A stretch of DNA of 64,000 nucleotides from Nitrospira sp. Lineage in GTDB: Bacteria; Nitrospirota; Nitrospiria; Nitrospirales; Nitrospiraceae. The first letter of the stretch is position 1, and every line of letters starts with the position of its first letter. A program made the position numbers and the translations under genes. This document shows positions 29,635 through 37,385 of the stretch, piece by piece. Under the pieces are notes generated by a model. It was not told the DNA's origin, did not search any database, and saw only the letters and a program-made list of their open reading frames with translations. The stretch is from positions 62,001 to 126,000 of the forward strand of contig JAFEBL010000013.1 in assembly GCA_018242665.1 (NCBI GenBank), given 5' to 3'.

Positions 29635-30981
29635 CTAGATGCTGCGCATAAAGTGCCCCATGGCATCATGGTCGGCCGTTGAAGCACCCATCACTTGGGA
29701 GATCGCCACATTCGTTGATTTCTTGCCGGTCAAACCAGACTCCACTTCGTCAACAATCAATTCCACCGGCATGGACTGACCACCATACACCCGCGGGCCG
29801 CCGATGATCTTGGCATTGGAAAACCCGTAAATAGCTGTGGCTACTTCTTTGGCCAACCATCCAACATAATTGAATTCAGGCACAACGATCAGCTTAGCCT
29901 TGCCGCAAAGTTGGCGAAGTTCTTGAGTCGGGAAGGGACGCAGGGAACGTACCTTAATGAGACCGACTTTGATTCCCTTCTCAGAGCACAACCGCACGGC
30001 TTCACGAGACTGCGCCGCAGCACTGCCTGAAGCGACAATGATGGCTTCCGCTCCATCAACGTTTTCAGCAGTCAGCAAACCACCCAAATACTGGTTGATG
30101 TACTTTCTCGATCGCTCGACCGCTGCCCACACTTCCTGCTGCCACACGGCATGGATGTTGTAGGCCATAAAGTTCGATTTCTGGACCGGGGCATCGCGCG
30201 AAAGACGAGCGGGAGGATTCTCCGCATCGAGAACCGGAACGGCACCCCGCCAGGGCTCGCGCGGCGGAAGCTTCATACCGCGATCCTGCATCCGCACGTA
30301 ACCGCGGGCATGGGTCACGAAGAAACCGTCGCAACAGACTCCGACGGGCAGAGTCACATCGTTCTTTTCGCTGATCGTAAAGCCAGCCAGAGTAAAATCG
30401 AACATGTCCTGCTGATTTTCAGCGTGGAACACGATCATGCCGCAGTTCAATAGATAGGAGACCTCGATATTGTCCGGCTGAATAGCCAGCGGCGCATTCA
30501 CTACTCGGCAAGTAAACATCGCCACAACCGGGAGTCGATGTCCTGGCCAGGAGGCAATGCCTTCCAGGCCCCGTAAGGTTCCTGGGCCAGCAGTCGCTGT
30601 ATAACAGCGAACACCAGCTCGCGAGCCACCCGCAATAGCTGCCATGACACCAACTTCTTCCTCACCACGGTAATACTCTTTTACATACCCTTCCCCATAC
30701 AGCACACCGACCAACTGCATGGTCTCGCTTTGAGGAGTAATCGGGTATGCAATGGCAAGGTCGACATTTGATCGACGAATAGCTTCTTTGGCTGCTTCGC
30801 TCCCGGTAATAAATTCTTTCGTACGAGGAGCTTCTAAGAAGAGATATTCAGGGGTGACGACCTTCTGTTGCTTGGCCGCCGCATGTGGGTCTTGCTTCAC
30901 TTGTGGTTTCGGGGCCGATACACTCGTGGCAGGTTCAGCCTGGGTACCGGTCTTTTGTTTGGGATCCAATGCTTCGCTCAT
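29635..30981 (-). CDS. porA: 2-oxoacid:ferredoxin oxidoreductase alpha subunit
   Basis: 448 residues. After a Pro/Ala/Lys-rich tail of about 45 residues comes the alpha-subunit fold: FITGSEAAKEAIRRSNVDLAIAYPITPQSE, GEEEVGVMAAIAGGSRAGVRCYTATAGPG, and a C-terminal transketolase-like domain ending in the PELI-type VVPEFNYVGWLAKEV. The complex reductively carboxylates acetyl-CoA (to pyruvate) or succinyl-CoA (to 2-oxoglutarate) with reduced ferredoxin. The sequence alone does not tell pyruvate from 2-oxoglutarate synthase. It is last in the five-gene operon, 36 bases after the epsilon-type gene. Confidence 0.9.
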   Translation of the reverse strand: MSEALDPKQKTGTQAEPATSVSAPKPQVKQDPHAAAKQQKVVTPEYLFLEAPRTKEFITGSEAAKEAIRRSNVDLAIAYPITPQSETMQLVGVLYGEGYVKEYYRGEEEVGVMAAIAGGSRAGVRCYTATAGPGTLRGLEGIASWPGHRLPVVAMFTCRVVNAPLAIQPDNIEVSYLLNCGMIVFHAENQQDMFDFTLAGFTISEKNDVTLPVGVCCDGFFVTHARGYVRMQDRGMKLPPREPWRGAVPVLDAENPPARLSRDAPVQKSNFMAYNIHAVWQQEVWAAVERSRKYINQYLGGLLTAENVDGAEAIIVASGSAAAQSREAVRLCSEKGIKVGLIKVRSLRPFPTQELRQLCGKAKLIVVPEFNYVGWLAKEVATAIYGFSNAKIIGGPRVYGGQSMPVELIVDEVESGLTGKKSTNVAISQVMGASTADHDAMGHFMRSI

Positions 30982-31017
30982 GGTTGCACCTCTTGCTGTA
31001 TCGCCTTAGACTATCCT

Positions 31018-31782
31018 TCAACCTTCGCGCTTCATTTGATCAGCAGAGTGACCAAAACCAGCAGCAGAGCCTATGCCGCCAGCTGAAGGCATGAAAGTCA
31101 TCGGATTAGTATGCGTTTTGCCGTTGTGGACCTTCGATTGAGTGCCGGTGAAGCGGACGTTTTCGCCATTATCAGGCAACTTAATGCCCATCTCTTCACG
31201 GACCTTTTTGAATATCTGAGCGGTCTTCTTCAACTTCAAGGTGTCCGAATCCCGAATCGTCAACATGGCGTCTTCGTGGCCTTGCTCGGCGCAAATGGCC
31301 ATGGTGCAGCAATTGGTCCCCGCACGAATCATTTTAAGGGTGAGATTGGCATAGTGGCAGTGCACACCGATGAAGATGCAGGCTTCGATTTTATTACCCC
31401 AGATCGTCAGATTCGGGTGATTGGGATTGATGACTTCTTCCGGATCAATCTTCGGGTACTTGGGGCGGTAGTCCGGCATGGGAATAATCATCACGTCGGG
31501 AATTTGAGCCGCAATCTCTAATACCGCTTGGGCTTTTTCAACAGCATGGTTGTTCCACGCCCACAGGACGAGAGGCCCCGGGAAGATCGTTGCATTCGGG
31601 CTCGTCAGCATTTTGCGAGCCATTTCTTCGATGACAACGTCTTCATTCGTTTCCAAAAGTCCGTAATACAGACCTTGCCCGGGATCAGGCAGCGACACTC
31701 CCAACTGAGCCGCTGACGGCGGATGGAACCCTGCCGGTCCCGGCACGATAATCCGTTCTCTCGTATCTTGTGTCGTTCCCAC
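31018..31782 (-). CDS. Fifth (epsilon-type) subunit of 2-oxoacid:ferredoxin oxidoreductase
   Basis: About 254 residues, similar to proteins annotated as a carbon monoxide dehydrogenase beta-subunit-like family, and corresponding to the additional subunit of five-subunit oxidoreductases described in Hydrogenobacter. Conserved-looking parts are FPGPLVLWAWN, IPMPDYRPKYPKIDPEEVINPNHPN and IFIGVHCHYANLTLKMIRAGTNCCTM with several Cys/His. No cofactor motif I can name. GTG 31782, preceded by AGGGGA, is preferred; a TTG at 31803 also opens the frame. Its place between the delta and alpha genes, with gaps under 40 bases, supports membership in the complex. Confidence 0.75.
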   Translation of the reverse strand: MGTTQDTRERIIVPGPAGFHPPSAAQLGVSLPDPGQGLYYGLLETNEDVVIEEMARKMLTSPNATIFPGPLVLWAWNNHAVEKAQAVLEIAAQIPDVMIIPMPDYRPKYPKIDPEEVINPNHPNLTIWGNKIEACIFIGVHCHYANLTLKMIRAGTNCCTMAICAEQGHEDAMLTIRDSDTLKLKKTAQIFKKVREEMGIKLPDNGENVRFTGTQSKVHNGKTHTNPMTFMPSAGGIGSAAGFGHSADQMKREG

Positions 31783-31803
31783 GCCCGTTCCCCTTTCGTG
31801 CAA

Positions 31804-32127
31804 TTACCCAACTACAGGGCTGACCAATGTCGCCGTCGTACTCTTTTCCCCATAGGTAATATTGTCTGTCAATGCCGCCATCGGCAGTTGGTCGATCATG
31901 ATCATCTTGATGGCATTATTTTTTGCCATGTTGTCACAGACCCACACGCACTGCGCGCAGCCTTTGCACCGATCTACTGCCACATAGGCCGACCCATACT
32001 TAAAGCCCTTGTCCTTGCCCATTTCATCACTGTAGAGAATGGTATTGGCTTCAGGACAATACTGCGTACACAGCTTGCAGCTTTTCGCAGCGCAAATCTC
32101 AACACTGATATCGGCTACCAAATACAT
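31804..32127 (-). CDS. porD: 2-oxoacid:ferredoxin oxidoreductase delta subunit (two 4Fe-4S ferredoxin)
   Basis: 107 residues with two 4Fe-4S motifs: CAAKSCKLCTQYCP (about residue 12) and CKGCAQCVWVC (about residue 53). The first has a four-residue gap between cysteines 1 and 2 rather than two. It relays electrons between ferredoxin and the catalytic subunits. GGAAGGAG before ATG 32127 sets the start; the frame open to 32415 overlaps the gamma gene and is a shadow. The C-terminal 35 residues after the clusters are an extension whose role is unknown. Confidence 0.9.
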   Translation of the reverse strand: MYLVADISVEICAAKSCKLCTQYCPEANTILYSDEMGKDKGFKYGSAYVAVDRCKGCAQCVWVCDNMAKNNAIKMIMIDQLPMAALTDNITYGEKSTTATLVSPVVG

Positions 32128-32147
32128 GGACGCTCCTTCCGCATTAC

Positions 32148-32867
32148 CTAGTTCGCGGCGGCCGCTGCCACCGGCTCTTCCGCACGCTTCACTTCCGGAG
32201 AAGCCCAACCGTGATCCACCGCGTAGTTCCACCCGGCTCGCATCACCGCGACGTTTTTCTCGATCAATTCTTGCTTCTTCTTGAATTTTCTCTCGACGAC
32301 ACTGTCCAATGCCGCCGTACCACCGGACACCACGAATCCCTTTCCTAGAAAGCGATCCTTCACGGCCTGCTCCAAGCCGACCATGTTCGTCAAACCAGTA
32401 ATGGCGCCAATGCAACCCATGAGCGCCATGTTGGTGGCAAGATCCATCCCGGCGACATCAAGGGAGATCTTCGTGGCGGGAAAATAATAGAGCTTGGCGC
32501 GGCGCTCTTCCAACTCACGGGCCTGATCCTTATGCAATCTCATCGGCCCATCGTTGTTGATCAGCGCAATGCCGTCCTCCTTCAAGCCAAAATAGAACGG
32601 CATCGTGTACGATTTCCCGTGAGTGATGACCTGGGGATGGAAGATGATGATGATGTGCGGAAACGTGATTTCCCCAATTTCATAAATAGGCTCATCCGAA
32701 ACCCGCACATAACTTTCGACCGGAGCCATCCGTTTTTCTGATCCGTAGAACGGAACAATCGTACTCTCTCCGCCCGCATTGATCACGGACGTGCTCAGAA
32801 TGTGTGAGCCGGTGACGACGCCCTGGCCTCCCACGCCGGCCATACGGATGTTGAATCGTTTCGCCAT
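32148..32867 (-). CDS. porG: 2-oxoacid:ferredoxin oxidoreductase gamma subunit
   Basis: 239 residues. It starts with the gamma signature IRMAGVGGQGVVTGSHILSTSVINAGG, then VPFYGSEKRMAPVESYVRVSD, and ends with an Ala-rich tail. In the complex this domain binds CoA. AGGAGGAT lies directly upstream of ATG 32867. The gene sits 27 bases after the beta-subunit gene and 20 bases before the delta gene. Confidence 0.92.
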   Translation of the reverse strand: MAKRFNIRMAGVGGQGVVTGSHILSTSVINAGGESTIVPFYGSEKRMAPVESYVRVSDEPIYEIGEITFPHIIIIFHPQVITHGKSYTMPFYFGLKEDGIALINNDGPMRLHKDQARELEERRAKLYYFPATKISLDVAGMDLATNMALMGCIGAITGLTNMVGLEQAVKDRFLGKGFVVSGGTAALDSVVERKFKKKQELIEKNVAVMRAGWNYAVDHGWASPEVKRAEEPVAAAAAN

Positions 32868-32894
32868 GCTCGATCCTCCTTAAGGAAATCCGCC

Positions 32895-33794
32895 CTATGC
32901 CTTCGGAAGGCTTTGGGTCTGGGCCGCCGGCTTCGGCAAAAACTCTTTGTAGCCGTACCGCTCGGTCAAATACTGCTTCGCTTCGTCGCTGATGTATTCC
33001 GTGAACTGGTACCGGTCGTTTTCCACATTCTTCGCGTCTTCCATGACCTTGTCGGTCGGAATCGCATACTCAATGTTGCAGGAGGTGTACGCCTGAATAT
33101 AAGTCGATCCCACTTCTCTGGCGATCAACACGGCCTTCTTGATTACGCTCTCCACTCGGCGGGGATTGTTCGGAACCACCGTCGCCACATATGCGCAGCC
33201 GGCAACCTTGGCCATCTGCAGCATGTCCATCTTTTCAAACTTCTTGCCCAATGGAGCCATCTTCAACACGGCCCCGCGATTCGTCATGCCGCTTTCCTGC
33301 CCACCGGTGTTGCCATAGACTTCGTTATCCAACATGATCGTCGTGAACCGTTCCTTGCGGAACCAGGAGTGAAGCACCTGCTGGAATCCGATGTCGGCCG
33401 TGCCGCCGTCGCCGGCCATCACGACCACGTCCTTCGGCTTGTCACCGAAGCGGAGCCGTAGCCCACGCGAAAGGCCACTCGCCACGCCATTTTGATCTCC
33501 ATAGTTTCCATAGACGAATGGAATGGCAGCCTGTGAAATCGCCAAGCGCCCGCAACCGGCGGTGCCGACGGTAATGGTATCCTCTGGGTTGGGGAAGGCG
33601 ATCATGGCAAGACGAATGAAGAGAGTCATGGCGCAACCAGCGCACATTGGATGCTCTTCGAGCACTTCTTTGAAAGATCCCATCTGCGAGACAGAGACCT
33701 TTTTCCCGAAGGGGCCGTGCTCGACCATATCCCGATATTCTTTCGGCATAAACTTCTCAAAGCCGTTTGAAAACTTGACGTAATCAAGGCTCAT
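32895..33794 (-). CDS. porB: 2-oxoacid:ferredoxin oxidoreductase beta subunit (TPP-binding)
   Basis: 299 residues. It has the beta-subunit CAGCAMTLF (first cluster-ligand pair), GTAGCGRLA, the thiamine-pyrophosphate motif VVMAGDGGTADIG...LDNEVYGNTGGQ near residues 125-170, and YIQAYTSCNIEYAIPTDK. It is the first gene of the operon beta-gamma-delta-epsilon-alpha. GGGAG precedes ATG 33794, and a consensus promoter lies about 160 bases upstream. Confidence 0.93.
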   Translation of the reverse strand: MSLDYVKFSNGFEKFMPKEYRDMVEHGPFGKKVSVSQMGSFKEVLEEHPMCAGCAMTLFIRLAMIAFPNPEDTITVGTAGCGRLAISQAAIPFVYGNYGDQNGVASGLSRGLRLRFGDKPKDVVVMAGDGGTADIGFQQVLHSWFRKERFTTIMLDNEVYGNTGGQESGMTNRGAVLKMAPLGKKFEKMDMLQMAKVAGCAYVATVVPNNPRRVESVIKKAVLIAREVGSTYIQAYTSCNIEYAIPTDKVMEDAKNVENDRYQFTEYISDEAKQYLTERYGYKEFLPKPAAQTQSLPKA

Positions 33795-33956
33795 AGGACT
33801 CCCTCCCTTTTATGCGCTGATGGCTCTCTTCCGGCTCATGTTCATGACCGGACAAGCCAGGTGCGGATTATATCGACGTTGTTGGGCCTGAGTACTGAAC
33901 TGCGTTTCTGCAACGGAAAGGAATGTTCGAGCGCGTCTGACTCCAAACAGGTGCCG

Positions 33957-33986
33957 AGTGTAACAAAGCGCGAAAAAATCTGTCAA
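33957..33986 (-). promoter_or_regulatory. sigma-70 type promoter of the 2-oxoacid:ferredoxin oxidoreductase operon
   Basis: Minus-strand TTGACA (33986-33981), 18 bp, TACACT (33962-33957). The leader before porB ATG 33794 would be about 155 bases. Confidence 0.7.
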
Positions 33987-34196
33987 TCACAGCAGCACGA
34001 CAAAATCAGAGAGGCTCGTCATTTCCAGTCGATGCCAATCGTAATGGAGTGGGCAAAAGCATTGCAACTTTGCAGAAGGCCCACGCGGGACGAAAGAAGG
34101 CCTACTGCACAGGAGCTGGCTAGGTCCATGGCCCTAAATGCGCTTGAACGCAACGATTTTGCGATCACTGCGTGGTGCAAATTCAATTCAATTCAG

Positions 34197-34225
34197 TTGC
34201 AGTTCCCCGGAGAAGCGGGTAAAAA
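34197..34225 (+). promoter_or_regulatory. Candidate promoter for the MTHFR_C-like gene and queF
   Basis: TTGCAG (34197-34202), 17 bp, TAAAAA (34220-34225), about 35 bases before ATG 34260. Confidence 0.4.
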
Positions 34226-34259
34226 TTATCGCTTACGTCATTAGGATCACTGCGACATT

Positions 34260-34508
34260 ATGCCAATACGAGTCCTTGTCCCGGGCGAAGAACATGGCGA
34301 CCAGCATATGGGAGGTGTCCATAAGCGGCCGCCGATCCCTGATGGCTCCCTGAAGGCCGAATGTCCGAAGTTCATGAGTCACGGTCCATGTGGAGGCGTC
34401 CGCAAGGGAGGCTTTTGCGAAGTGTACCCAGACATGACCTGCCCGTGGGTGACGCTGTTCCATAAACTTGAAGACCTGGGCCAACTGGAATGGATGAAAC
34501 AAGTCTAA
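34260..34508 (+). CDS. Stand-alone methylenetetrahydrofolate reductase C-terminal-domain protein
   Basis: 82 residues. The core CPKFMSHGPCGGVRKGGFCEV...MTCPW has the Cys pattern of the MTHFR_C domain, found in MetV of acetogens and in partner proteins of short MetF enzymes, where it binds zinc. Here it is a very small separate gene, while the MetF catalytic subunit is encoded far away at 52221-53111. Start is uncertain: ATG 34260 has no good SD, and ATG 34308 is possible. It is followed 28 bases later by queF. Its role as a MetF partner is inference from the domain. Confidence 0.65.
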   Translation: MPIRVLVPGEEHGDQHMGGVHKRPPIPDGSLKAECPKFMSHGPCGGVRKGGFCEVYPDMTCPWVTLFHKLEDLGQLEWMKQV

Positions 34509-34536
34509 TCGTGTGGCACCATGAAGAGGTGTGGGT

Positions 34537-34965
34537 GTGAGCGAAACGAGGGGCAGAAAACAGACGCGAAAGCGTTCAACGACCAAGCTTGGCTATAACG
34601 AGCGTCACGCCAAGAGCGGGATTTCTACCGCGCTGCCAGAAATCGAAACCTTCCCCAATCAATACAGGGGATACGAGATTACGATTGTCATCCCCGAATA
34701 CACCGCCATCTGCCCCAAGACCAATCTTCCCGACTTTGGCACGATCACTGTGCACTACAAGCCGGATAAGGCCTGTCTCGAGCTCAAAGCCCTCAAAATG
34801 TATATCCATGCCTATCGAAACGTGGGCATCTTCTATGAAAATGCCGTGAACCGCATGCTTCAAGACATTGTTGCATCCTGCCGACCGACGTGGGCTAAGG
34901 TCACCGGAGAATTCGCCGCGCGTGGCGGCCTTCGCAGCGTGATCGAAGCCAGATATCCAGAGTAG
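34537..34965 (+). CDS. queF: NADPH-dependent 7-cyano-7-deazaguanine reductase QueF (short type)
   Basis: 142 residues of the unimodular, T-fold QueF type, reducing preQ0 to preQ1 in queuosine synthesis. The catalytic Cys59 is in YTAICPKTNLPDFGTITVHY, with Asp66 as proton donor, and the following KPDKACLELKALKMYIHAYRN carries the QueF substrate-binding segment. GTG 34537 is chosen because AAGAGGT lies eight bases ahead; GTG 34531 is in the same frame but too close to the SD. A large hairpin structure follows the stop codon. Confidence 0.92.
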   Translation: MSETRGRKQTRKRSTTKLGYNERHAKSGISTALPEIETFPNQYRGYEITIVIPEYTAICPKTNLPDFGTITVHYKPDKACLELKALKMYIHAYRNVGIFYENAVNRMLQDIVASCRPTWAKVTGEFAARGGLRSVIEARYPE

Positions 34966-35019
34966 GCCGCCCTGTCCCAGCCGAAAAGCCGGGCCAATCA
35001 CAGGGACGGCTTGGGCGGC
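34966..35019 (+). terminator. Structured 3' element after queF
   Basis: Starting at the base after the stop codon, 34966-34972 pairs with 35013-35019 (7 bp) and 34974-34978 with 35003-35007 (5 bp), separated by an asymmetric bulge and closed by a 24-base loop. No T run follows; it may be a factor-assisted terminator or an mRNA end structure. Confidence 0.45.
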
Positions 35020-35210
35020 GCCCCCAGTCCTCACGCATTTCTCTCTCCGCACGCACCGAACTTCCCCTTACGCAATCACCCAAACCCGATCGCAGGGCTC
35101 AAGTCTGACGCCAGTTCCGCCGACATCAGACTGTCGAAGTACATGACCACCGGCCCGGGCTACGTCCGCATGATCACGTGGCTGCGCTCCGGGAAGAAGA
35201 GGATGCTGTT

Positions 35211-36590
35211 TTGGCCAGACAGTCGCGCAGAGCGGCATGTATCCGCATTGCTGTCACAGTACTCGCCCTCGTGTCAGGAACACACGCCGTATCCGTTCCC
35301 GATGCAGAGGCCATTCCTGCCTTCGCAAGGAAATATTCGTTGAATTGCGCCGCCTGCCATACCGCGCCGCCTCGGCTGAATACGTTCGGCGAGCGTTTCC
35401 TGGAAAACGGGTATCAGCTCCCTGGGACGGAAGATGGCGGTGTAACAGGCAAAAAAAACCTCGGCGACCTCAGCTTGGACGATTTCGCCAACTACACCGG
35501 GGCCCGACTGCGAGGCAATGTGCTACGCACTCACACCTTTAAACAGCAAAATCCTCCCGCGGCAGAGCCGGGAACCGTTCACAACAACAGTGAGCTCGGG
35601 TTTCCGGAAGTCTTTAGCCTCTTCACGGCTGGTTCACTGACGAAGAACGTTGGATTCTTTGCCGAGCTGGAATCCAACCTCGAGGAGTCATCAACCGGCA
35701 TTGAGCGGGCCTTCATAACGTTTAACAACCTCGGAGGGAACAATCTCGTCAATATTCGTGTCGGGAGAATCGACCCCTCCGCGGCATTCTCGTTTTCCAC
35801 GCTCCGCCAACAATTGGATTTTGTCGGAGACAGCCTCAACTCCTCGACCAACACAGTCCAACGCGCGGGTTTGTTCCCCCTTGCAGTATCGGCCAAATTT
35901 TACGGCCTGCGGAACCGGTCCGGCACCGTCGTGTCCCCCTATGCCCCGTCGCTGTACAACGCGGTCGCGGAAACAGGAATTGAGGTGCGAGGACGCCCGT
36001 TCGGTGATTGGTTCATGTATCAAGTGGGCATCCTGAACGGAGCCAACGAAGCGTTCGGCGATTCAAATAAGGGCAAGGACATCTACGGTGCCGTGCGGTT
36101 CGATTACGCCCGAGCCGCAAACTTTTCGGCGAGCCTGTCCGGATTTGCCTACCTCGGCAACAGTAACGCCACAGTCCTCACGGGAACCGGGATGGCAGAC
36201 GTGAACTGGCATCGCTACGGCATCGCCGCGCACATCCGCTACAAAATGTTTGACCTGTACGGCATGTACACATTGGACCGTATCGCCCACGTGCCAACCG
36301 CCGCACTGGCTGCCTTCGACCCCAGCGCCAGCGGGCTCTCGGTGGCGTTGGATACATACGTCACCGACCGCACCCTCCTCTCCCTCCGATACGACCATAT
36401 GGATGCCGGCGGCGATCTCAGTCAGCGCACATCGCAAAGCTTCGCCGGAATGCAGATCAAACAATACTTGCGGTCGAATATTGCCCTGTTTGCACGGAAT
36501 GACCTCAACCTGCGACGCGCAGAAGACGGCAATGCGGCGGCCCGTAACTTACGAAACGCCTTCTTCGTAGGAATCGATATCGCATACTAG
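35211..36590 (+). CDS. Cyc2-like outer-membrane fusion of monohaem cytochrome c and beta-barrel
   Basis: About 459 residues. A signal peptide (ARQSRRAACIRIAVTVLALVSGTHA) is followed by one haem motif CAACH (residues 46-50) in the setting PAFARKYSLNCAACH...PPRLNTFGERFLENGYQLPG. The rest looks like a beta-barrel: alternating polar/hydrophobic strands separated by short turns, ending in FFVGIDIAY, a typical outer-membrane C-terminus. This architecture (short N-terminal cytochrome fused to a porin) is that of Cyc2, the outer-membrane iron oxidase of Acidithiobacillus and neutrophilic iron oxidisers. TTG 35211 is preferred (AGAGGA seven bases ahead); GTG 35178 is in frame. It leads a run with a dihaem cytochrome and a cupredoxin. 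Function as an electron conduit is inferred. Confidence 0.7.
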   Translation: MARQSRRAACIRIAVTVLALVSGTHAVSVPDAEAIPAFARKYSLNCAACHTAPPRLNTFGERFLENGYQLPGTEDGGVTGKKNLGDLSLDDFANYTGARLRGNVLRTHTFKQQNPPAAEPGTVHNNSELGFPEVFSLFTAGSLTKNVGFFAELESNLEESSTGIERAFITFNNLGGNNLVNIRVGRIDPSAAFSFSTLRQQLDFVGDSLNSSTNTVQRAGLFPLAVSAKFYGLRNRSGTVVSPYAPSLYNAVAETGIEVRGRPFGDWFMYQVGILNGANEAFGDSNKGKDIYGAVRFDYARAANFSASLSGFAYLGNSNATVLTGTGMADVNWHRYGIAAHIRYKMFDLYGMYTLDRIAHVPTAALAAFDPSASGLSVALDTYVTDRTLLSLRYDHMDAGGDLSQRTSQSFAGMQIKQYLRSNIALFARNDLNLRRAEDGNAAARNLRNAFFVGIDIAY

Positions 36591-36608
36591 CACTCGGGTA
36601 GACACACC

Positions 36609-37382
36609 ATGCACGCCAGGCACCTCACCTACATCACGCTGCTGATCCTCATGGGATTCTACGCATCGATCGCCCAAGCCGTGAAGCCTGCCACCAACCG
36701 GGACACGCTCATGGAGGGACGCCGGATCTACGAGCAAACCTGCGCCTGGTGCCATGGAATCGGCGGTGAAGGAGACGGACCGGCCGGATGGTTCATCGGC
36801 CGCTATTCCAGCCCGCGGCCCCGCAACTTTGTGAAGGACGGCTATAAGTTCCGCAGCACGGCTTCAGGCGAACTCCCGACGGATCAGGACCTCTTCAAAA
36901 TCGTCACGCAGGGCATTCCCGGCGTCATGCCGTCCTACCGCTCATTGAACGAAGAGGCGCGATGGCAGGTCATTGCCTATCTCAAGTCATGGAACCCGGC
37001 ATTCCAGGAGGAAACGCCCGTCCCACTGACCTTCCCGCCTTCTCCCCCCTCCCCGACCGAGACCGGCATACAGAACGGCCGGAATCTCTATGTGAAATAC
37101 GACTGCCGGGTGTGCCACGGAGACAACGGCGAGGGGGACGGACCGGAAACAATCGCCGGTCGCTTGCGCGATGCGAATAATCTCCCCATCCGTGCCACGA
37201 ATCTCACCGACCCGTCGGCATGGAAAAACGGGACGTCCTCGCAGGATATCTTCCGCAGCCTCATGACCGGGCTGGACGGCACGCCGATGCCGTCCTATGC
37301 CAATGAATTTGCCGGCCAAGAGGACGCGCTGTGGGAATTGGTCTGGTATCTCCAATCGCTATCGGGACAACAGGGGAAATAA
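36609..37382 (+). CDS. Periplasmic dihaem cytochrome c
   Basis: 257 residues with a signal peptide (HLTYITLLILMGFYASIAQA) and two cytochrome c domains. The haem motifs are CAWCH (Cys45-His49) and CRVCH (Cys167-His171). Each has a likely distal Met ligand, in GIPGVMPSY and GTPMPSY, both followed by a helix (WQVIAYLKSW, WELVWYLQSL). The two domains are joined by a Pro-rich linker of about 15 residues. It is encoded 18 bases after the Cyc2-like gene and four bases before the cupredoxin gene, so it is a plausible periplasmic electron carrier between them. Similar dihaem proteins act in many respiratory chains, so the partner assignment is contextual. Confidence 0.85.
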   Translation: MHARHLTYITLLILMGFYASIAQAVKPATNRDTLMEGRRIYEQTCAWCHGIGGEGDGPAGWFIGRYSSPRPRNFVKDGYKFRSTASGELPTDQDLFKIVTQGIPGVMPSYRSLNEEARWQVIAYLKSWNPAFQEETPVPLTFPPSPPSPTETGIQNGRNLYVKYDCRVCHGDNGEGDGPETIAGRLRDANNLPIRATNLTDPSAWKNGTSSQDIFRSLMTGLDGTPMPSYANEFAGQEDALWELVWYLQSLSGQQGK

Positions 37383-37385
37383 CTC

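Larger units (their letters stand above)
33795..34259. other. Divergent regulatory region of the oxidoreductase operon and the MTHFR_C/queF genes
   Basis: 465 bases. They hold the minus-strand promoter for porB (33957-33986) and a plus-strand candidate (34197-34225). A 127-codon frame (33861-34244) spans the porB promoter and has no SD or protein-like features, so I leave it out. Confidence 0.6.

Noticed and set aside
31783-31803. TTG start for the fifth oxidoreductase subunit
   Set aside because: It directly abuts the delta stop and has no SD; the GTG at 31782 has AGGGGA ahead.
32128-32415. Longer frame for the delta subunit
   Set aside because: The extension lies wholly inside the gamma gene, and GGAAGGAG marks ATG 32127.
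33861-34244. 127-codon open frame upstream of the MTHFR_C-like gene
   Set aside because: No SD, no protein-like pattern, and it spans the consensus promoter of the oxidoreductase operon on the other strand.
34966-35019. preQ1-type riboswitch near queF
   Set aside because: The structure lies after the gene, not before it, and lacks the A-rich tail of preQ1 aptamers.
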